DNA of 10,028 nt, from the NCBI GenBank assembly GCA_045594065.1, contig JAZNXU010000013.1:1-10028 (forward strand), in the 5' to 3' direction. The position numbers and the translations under genes are program-made. Below are positions 6,524 to 10,028 of the stretch, in pieces. The stretch is from SIG565 sp045594065 (GTDB lineage: Bacteria > Bacillota > Clostridia > Oscillospirales > Acutalibacteraceae). Every line of letters begins with the position of its first letter. Positions within the stretch are counted from its first letter, which is position 1. Below the pieces are notes generated by a model, which saw nothing but the letters and a program-made list of their open reading frames with translations, searched no databases and was not told the DNA's origin.

Positions 6524-8184
6524 TGGCACTTGACGGTGTTTTCATCAAAAAGCTCACAGCCGAGCTGCAGGAGGCTGTTAATACTCATATAGATAAAATC
6601 CACCAGCCGTCTGCCGATGAGCTGGTGCTGCTTTTGCGCAAGCCTGCCTTTAATAAGCGCCTGCTTATCTCAGTAAGGTCGGGCTTTCAGCGCATACATT
6701 TTACCGATATGCGCCTTGATAATCCGCCGGCTCCCCCTATGTTTTGTATGTTGCTTCGCAAATATGTGGGCTCAGGCAGAATTTTGAAGATAACCCAACC
6801 CGAGTATGAGCGCCTTATTGAAATAACATTTTCTTCGCTAAACGAAATGGGAGATGTTATTACTCCGCGGCTTATAATTGAGCTCATTTCCTCGGCTCCA
6901 AATGTTATTTTAGTGGGTGAAAACGGTAAGATTATCGATGCCCTTAAGCGTTCAAACATTGAAAACGGTGGCAGGCTTATTCAGCCGGGTGCCGTTTATG
7001 AATATCCCGAAAAACAGTTAAAAATCAACCCTGAAAAGAAAAATTTGCAAAAAATTTTATCCGCCCTTGAAAGCGGCGATGCCGAGCGTGGCTTGCTCGC
7101 AACCGTTGCGGGCTTTTCGCCCCTTATTTGCCGTGAGATCGCCGATGGATACATTTCCTTGGAAAACACTTTATCGGTAATAGAAAATAACAGCACCCCG
7201 TATATTATTAAGGATAAAAACGGTGAGCCGTTTGATTTTTCATACCTGCCAATTAAACAATATTCGGGCTATACGGTAGAGGAAAAGGAGTCTTTTTGCG
7301 AGCTTTTGGATGCTTTTTACAGTGAAAAGGCAGAAAAAAGCTTTTTAAAACACCGTTCGCAGGATATAGAAAAACTACTGAACAATCTTGCCATTCGCAT
7401 AAAAAAGCGTATGAATTTGAGGAAAATAGATCTCCAGAAGTGTGAAAATCGCGAAAGATTACGCATTTACGGCGAGCTTTTGAAAGCGAATCTTTATGCT
7501 CTTGAATCGGGTATGACAAGCGTTACTGTCCAGAATTTTTATGACGAAAATTTAAGCGATATAAAAATCCCATTAAACCCCGCTCTTTCACCGCAGGCCA
7601 ATGCGGCAAAATATTTTAAGGACTATAAAAAGACCTACACCGCCGAGCAAACCCTAACCGAGCTTATAGCCAATGACGAAAAGGAGCTTAAATATATCGA
7701 GTCGGTTGCCTTTGCGCTCGGAAACGCGAAATTTGCAGCAGATATTGACGAAATCCGTGAGGAACTAATGCTTGCAGGATATATACGCCAAAACAAAAGC
7801 AATAGACCTAAAAAAGCCGACAATAAATTCAAAGAGGCGGTGTCACCCTCGGGATACCGCATATGTATTGGTAAAAACAACCGCCAAAACGACCTGCTTA
7901 CCTGCAGCATTGCCACTAAAGGCGATATGTGGTTTCACACCAAGAATATCCCAGGTAGCCATATTATAGTTTTTTGCAACGGAAACGAGTTGAGCAACGA
8001 AGATATAATGTTTGCCGCTACCCTTGCGGCTGAGAATTCAAAGGCGGCAAGCTCGGCACAGGTGCCGGTTGATTACACCCGAATTAAATTTGTTAAAAAA
8101 CCAAACGGCGCAAAACCGGGTATGGTTATTTACACCACTAACAATACAGTATTCGTAACACCGAGCGAGGTAGATAATGATTAA
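6523..8184 (+). CDS. rqcH: Ribosome-quality-control factor RqcH (NFACT/FbpA family)
   Basis: Binds peptidyl-tRNA-blocked 50S subunits and adds C-terminal alanine tails that mark the nascent chain for proteolysis. Older annotations call it fibronectin-binding protein A. The 553-residue product shows the full NFACT layout: NFACT-N (about 1-210, starting MALDGVFIKKLTAEL), a helix-hairpin-helix and long coiled-coil middle (about 270-430), and NFACT-R/DUF814 (about 445-545) with MWFHTKNIPGSHIIV near 468-483. The Asp-Arg pair known to matter in B. subtilis RqcH (D97-R98) appears as E96-R97 here, a conservative change. ATG overlaps the trmK stop by one base, and GGAGG (6511-6515) lies 7 bases upstream. 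Confidence 0.95.
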   Translation: MALDGVFIKKLTAELQEAVNTHIDKIHQPSADELVLLLRKPAFNKRLLISVRSGFQRIHFTDMRLDNPPAPPMFCMLLRKYVGSGRILKITQPEYERLIEITFSSLNEMGDVITPRLIIELISSAPNVILVGENGKIIDALKRSNIENGGRLIQPGAVYEYPEKQLKINPEKKNLQKILSALESGDAERGLLATVAGFSPLICREIADGYISLENTLSVIENNSTPYIIKDKNGEPFDFSYLPIKQYSGYTVEEKESFCELLDAFYSEKAEKSFLKHRSQDIEKLLNNLAIRIKKRMNLRKIDLQKCENRERLRIYGELLKANLYALESGMTSVTVQNFYDENLSDIKIPLNPALSPQANAAKYFKDYKKTYTAEQTLTELIANDEKELKYIESVAFALGNAKFAADIDEIREELMLAGYIRQNKSNRPKKADNKFKEAVSPSGYRICIGKNNRQNDLLTCSIATKGDMWFHTKNIPGSHIIVFCNGNELSNEDIMFAATLAAENSKAASSAQVPVDYTRIKFVKKPNGAKPGMVIYTTNNTVFVTPSEVDND

Positions 8185-9004
8185 AACCACAAAACAAACA
8201 GTTAACACCGTAAATGGCGTGAGCTTTATTACCTTTAAAATTTTCGATAAATTCCCACAACTCAACCATGCCTTTTCGAGCCGATTAGGCGGTGTTAGTG
8301 AGGGTTATTATTCCTCAATGAATTTAAGCTTTAATGTGGGCGATAATCCTGACACCGTAAAGGAAAATTACCGACTTTTTTGCGATGCTCTCGGCATTAA
8401 CCCTGAAAATATCGTTATCAGCCACCAAACCCACAAGACAAATATTTTAGCAGTAACCAAAGCCGACTGCGGCAAAAATATTTGGCGAGAGCGTGATTAC
8501 AACGATATTGACGCGCTCGTAACTAATGAACGCGGTGTGGCACTCGTAACCCACAGTGCCGACTGTTGTCTGCTCGGCTTTTTCGATCCCGAAAGGAATG
8601 TTATTGCCGCCGCCCACGCAGGCTGGCGCGGAACTGTGGGCGAAATCGGCAGAAAAACCGTGGAAAAAATGGTTTTTGATTACGGCTGTAACCCAAATGA
8701 CATTTTGGTTATTATCGCACCGTCAATTTCGAAATGCTGTTACGAGGTTGACGACCCCGTTTTAACTGAGTTTAAAAAGCTCGACTATCTCGACCTATCT
8801 AAAATTTTCTCCCCGAAAGAAAACGGCAAATATATGCTCGATTTATGGGAGGCTAATCTGCAAATTTTAGTAAATGCAGGTGTTAATCCCGAAAATGTCG
8901 AAATTACCGACATCTGCACCAACTGTCAGTGCGAGTTTTTCCACTCTCACCGCGCCACAGGCGGAAAACGCGGCGTAAACGGACTGATAATGGAATTAAA
9001 ATAA
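8177..9004 (+). CDS. pgeF: Laccase-domain protein PgeF/YlmD (COG1496)
   Basis: Member of the YfiH/YlmD family, annotated variously as polyphenol oxidase, purine nucleoside phosphorylase/adenosine deaminase, or peptidoglycan editing factor. The 275 residues show every family signature: HAFSSRLGGVSEG, SHQTHK with H83, DIDALVTN, HSADCCLL with C130, AAAHAGWRGTV with H147, IIAPSISKCCYEV, and the C-terminal CTNCQCEFFHSHR. H83, C130 and H147 correspond to the conserved metal-binding trio. It begins 8 bases inside the end of rqcH and is the last gene of the operon. The true substrate here cannot be told from sequence; nucleoside breakdown or removal of mis-incorporated serine from muropeptides are the known options. 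Confidence 0.93.
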   Translation: MIKTTKQTVNTVNGVSFITFKIFDKFPQLNHAFSSRLGGVSEGYYSSMNLSFNVGDNPDTVKENYRLFCDALGINPENIVISHQTHKTNILAVTKADCGKNIWRERDYNDIDALVTNERGVALVTHSADCCLLGFFDPERNVIAAAHAGWRGTVGEIGRKTVEKMVFDYGCNPNDILVIIAPSISKCCYEVDDPVLTEFKKLDYLDLSKIFSPKENGKYMLDLWEANLQILVNAGVNPENVEITDICTNCQCEFFHSHRATGGKRGVNGLIMELK

Positions 9005-9005
9005 C

Positions 9006-9038
9006 AAAATCCTGACTGAAATCAGTCAGGATTTTTTA
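9006..9038 (+). terminator. Terminator of the yhaM-pgeF operon
   Basis: AAAATCCTGACTGA (9006-9019) pairs with TCAGTCAGGATTTT (9022-9035), then a T run. It begins 1 base after the pgeF stop. The right arm also contains the stop codon (9026-9028) of the minus-strand SLOG-like gene, so it may act in both directions. The 20-base core occurs again, inverted, at 9811-9830. Confidence 0.93.
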
Positions 9039-9463
9039 TATTCTCCTAAATTTATTATATTCAAGCTCTGCTTTGAAGCTAAATTTAAAAATGTAAACGC
9101 ATTTGAAAAGGTATTATTAACATAACAAATGATATACTGTGATTTTTTAATCATATACTCATTTCGTTTATTTATAGCATATCTTTTCGGGGTCCTCTCC
9201 AAAATGTAAGGAAAAATAGTTTTCTTGCTATCGTAATATGTTTGTCTTGAATTAAGGTATGCTAATACAACAATAACTTTAATATTATATTCCATTTCCA
9301 AATCTCATAAGACTTCGTAAACAAAATAATCAAATCTGCCCTGCGTACCAACATAAAATGTGTCAACATTTTCTTTAATAATTAGTTTCTCTATTACTTT
9401 TCTAAGACTTAATTTTATTTTCTCGGGACAATCTCTATGTCCTATAAATGTACAACTCGGCAT
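9026..9463 (-). pseudogene. SLOG-like (GHR-motif) protein gene with in-frame TGA
   Basis: Minus-strand frame of 146 codons from ATG 9463 to the stop at 9026-9028, interrupted by one TGA at 9305-9307 (codon 53). The first part begins MPSCTFIGHRDCPEKI and includes YVGTQGRFDYFVYEVL. The second continues in the same frame with DLEMEYNIKVIVVLAYLN, RTPKRYAINKRNEYMI and SQYIICYVNNTFSNAFTF. This reads as one continuous small SLOG/YspA-like protein: GHR near the N-terminus, a GTQGxFD phosphate-binding-like loop, and IDKRN/YVNNT-type segments. Relatives I recall have Cys near the TGA position. SLOG folds bind nucleotides or nucleotide-derived signals. AGGGTGA lies 9 bases before ATG. It is a nonsense pseudogene, or, less likely, a read-through or reinitiation gene (in-frame ATG at 9295). 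It is divergent from the XRE regulator. Confidence 0.75.
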
Positions 9464-9480
9464 ATTCTATCACCCTAAAC

Positions 9481-9509
9481 ATTTTAAGGGAATTTCCCTT
9501 AAAAGTCAA
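9481..9509 (-). promoter_or_regulatory. Promoter of the SLOG-like gene
   Basis: On the minus strand, -35 box TTGACT (9504-9509) and -10 box TAAAAT (9481-9486) are separated by exactly 17 bases, giving an expected start near 9474. The whole spacer is occupied by the 23-bp palindrome, so a bound regulator would block RNA polymerase. Confidence 0.78.
9482..9504. promoter_or_regulatory. Perfect 23-bp palindromic operator
   Basis: TTTTAAGGGAA (9482-9492), a central T (9493), and TTCCCTTAAAA (9494-9504) form a perfect 11-1-11 palindrome. It lies between, and touches, the -10 and -35 boxes of the SLOG promoter, and about 50 bases before the XRE gene. The most economical reading is a binding site for the dimeric XRE regulator. 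Confidence 0.8.
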
Positions 9510-9510
9510 T

Positions 9511-9540
9511 AAGGTATATTCCCTTAAGGCATAATACCTT
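9511..9540. promoter_or_regulatory. Second operator-like region upstream of the XRE gene
   Basis: The half-site TTCCCTTAA seen in the palindrome (9494-9502) recurs at 9519-9527, 25 bases away, inside an 8-bp palindrome CCTTAAGG (9522-9529). An outer inverted repeat AAGGTAT (9511-9517)/ATACCTT (9534-9540) surrounds it. A plausible XRE -10 box, CATAAT (9530-9535), lies within, so this could be an autoregulatory site. The XRE -35 box is not convincing. Confidence 0.5.
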
Positions 9541-9550
9541 TGAGGTGATT

Positions 9551-9763
9551 ATGTTGTTTAGGCGAGTTCGCGATTTAAGAGAAGACCGAGATATAACACA
9601 AAAGCAAATGGCTGATTATTTACAGATACATCAAACAACCTATTCCGATTACGAATTGGGTAATTTGAATATCCCTGTGGAAGTGCTCATAAAACTTGCA
9701 AAATTTTATAAAACCAGTATTGATTATTTGGTTGGTCTAACCGATGATGCTTCGCAAAAATAA
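9551..9763 (+). CDS. Small XRE-family helix-turn-helix regulator
   Basis: The 70-residue protein is almost entirely one Cro/CI-type HTH_3 domain. Helix 2 is TQKQMADYL (16-24). The recognition helix is around HQTTYSDYE (27-35) with the typical YE.G ending, followed by IPVEVLIKLAKFYKTSIDYLVGLTD. No ligand or dimerisation domain is attached. ATG 9551 follows GAGGTG (9542-9547); an upstream in-frame GTG (9545) overlaps that site. It is divergent from the SLOG-like gene, and the shared intergenic DNA carries a perfect palindrome and repeated half-sites. It probably represses the SLOG promoter and itself. Phage-type repressors look similar, but there are no phage genes here. Confidence 0.92.
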   Translation: MLFRRVRDLREDRDITQKQMADYLQIHQTTYSDYELGNLNIPVEVLIKLAKFYKTSIDYLVGLTDDASQK

Positions 9764-9783
9764 AAAAGGAGGGGTAACCCTCC
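9756..9783 (-). terminator. Minus-strand hairpin with U-tract at the end of the XRE gene
   Basis: GGAGGG (9768-9773) and CCCTCC (9778-9783) enclose a GTAA tetraloop. On the minus strand the stem is followed by TTTTTTATTTTT (9756-9767), the form of an intrinsic terminator for transcripts coming from the rRNA side. On the plus strand no T run follows. The XRE stop codon lies in the U-tract. Confidence 0.6.
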
Positions 9784-9794
9784 CCTACAATTAA

Positions 9795-9834
9795 AGGAAA
9801 AATGAAAAACCCTGACTGATTTCAGTCAGGGTTT
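9795..9834 (-). terminator. Terminator downstream of the 23S rRNA gene
   Basis: On the minus strand AAACCCTGACTGA and TCAGTCAGGGTTT (9807-9834) form a 13-bp stem followed by a T-rich tract (TTTTTCATTTTT). It is the first strong terminator after the rRNA 3' end. Its 20-base core on this strand is identical to the core of the terminator at 9011-9030 on the plus strand. Confidence 0.85.
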
Positions 9835-9900
9835 AATAATTTAAGGTGGTTAATCGCACCCTAAAAACTGAACAAAGATAAATGCTAGAGAATCGAAGTA

Positions 9901-10028
9901 GGTCAAGCCCTCGGTCTATTAGTACTGCCAAGCTAAATGTGTCGCCACACTTACACACGCAGCCTATCAACCCAGTAGTCTACTGGGGACCTTACTAGTT
10001 TAACACTATGGGATATCTAATCTTGAGG
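9901..10028 (-). rRNA. 23S ribosomal RNA, 3' end (partial)
   Basis: Read on the minus strand, the sequence is the conserved 3' terminus of 23S rRNA. It includes CCTCAAGATTAGATATCCC, GTTGATAGGCTGCGTGTGTA, and the final TACTAATAGACCGAGGGCTTGACC. The gene runs off the right edge. The mature end near 9901 is set by the usual ending. The 65 bases that follow (9836-9900) are a spacer that resembles a 23S-5S spacer, but no 5S rRNA follows before the terminators. Confidence 0.96.

Noticed and set aside
9271..9310. Selenocysteine insertion at the TGA of the SLOG-like gene
   Set aside because: The bases after the TGA are AT-rich and form no stable hairpin with a GGU-type apical loop, so no bacterial SECIS is visible. 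TGA also serves as a normal stop at 2759-2761.
9006..9834. Insertion sequence or transposon bounded by the inverted hairpins
   Set aside because: There is no transposase or recombinase gene between them and no flanking target duplication. The hairpins are better explained as terminators, although a passive insertion is still possible.

Overview
The window looks like the chromosome of an AT-rich, low-GC Gram-positive anaerobe of the class Clostridia, probably close to the Ruminococcaceae/Oscillospiraceae. The evidence is the strong AGGAGG-type ribosome binding sites, sigma-A-like promoters, U-tract terminators, CCA encoded in the tRNA genes, and a gene set (YhaM, TrmK, RqcH, PgeF, a eukaryote-like GH13 branching enzyme) typical of that group. 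The genus cannot be fixed from this sequence.

Layout. Positions 1-360 hold two divergent tRNA genes, Ala(GGC) on the minus strand and Gln(CTG) on the plus strand, each with its own promoter and terminator. Next is a glycogen branching enzyme gene (about 445-2469). Its promoter is clear, but its best-placed start codon is the non-canonical ATA. A compact cluster of three small genes follows (2534-3189): a two-helix membrane protein, a YbjQ/UPF0145 protein and a 36-residue lysine-rich peptide, closed by a strong terminator. A separately promoted CLC-family anion transporter (3292-4497) has sequence traits of the fluoride-exporting CLC branch but no fluoride riboswitch.

A tight five-gene operon runs from its own promoter at about 4599 to a terminator at 9006-9038: yhaM-like 3'-5' exoribonuclease, a DUF1858 small protein, trmK tRNA m1A22 methyltransferase, rqcH/NFACT ribosome-quality-control factor, and pgeF/YlmD-type laccase-domain protein. 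Most junctions overlap by 1-8 bases, so translation is probably coupled. The operon mixes RNA decay, tRNA modification and rescue of stalled ribosomes, and ends with a cell-wall or nucleoside clean-up enzyme.

The right end holds the most unusual part. Between the operon and the 3' end of a minus-strand 23S rRNA gene (9901 onward) sits an island of about 0.8 kb. It contains a small XRE-type regulator (plus) and a divergent SLOG-like, nucleotide-binding-fold gene (minus) that is interrupted by one in-frame TGA. A perfect 23-bp palindrome lies exactly in the spacer of the SLOG promoter, with further half-sites in front of the regulator gene. An identical 20-base hairpin occurs in inverted orientation at the two edges of the island. 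No 5S rRNA gene follows the 23S gene within the window.
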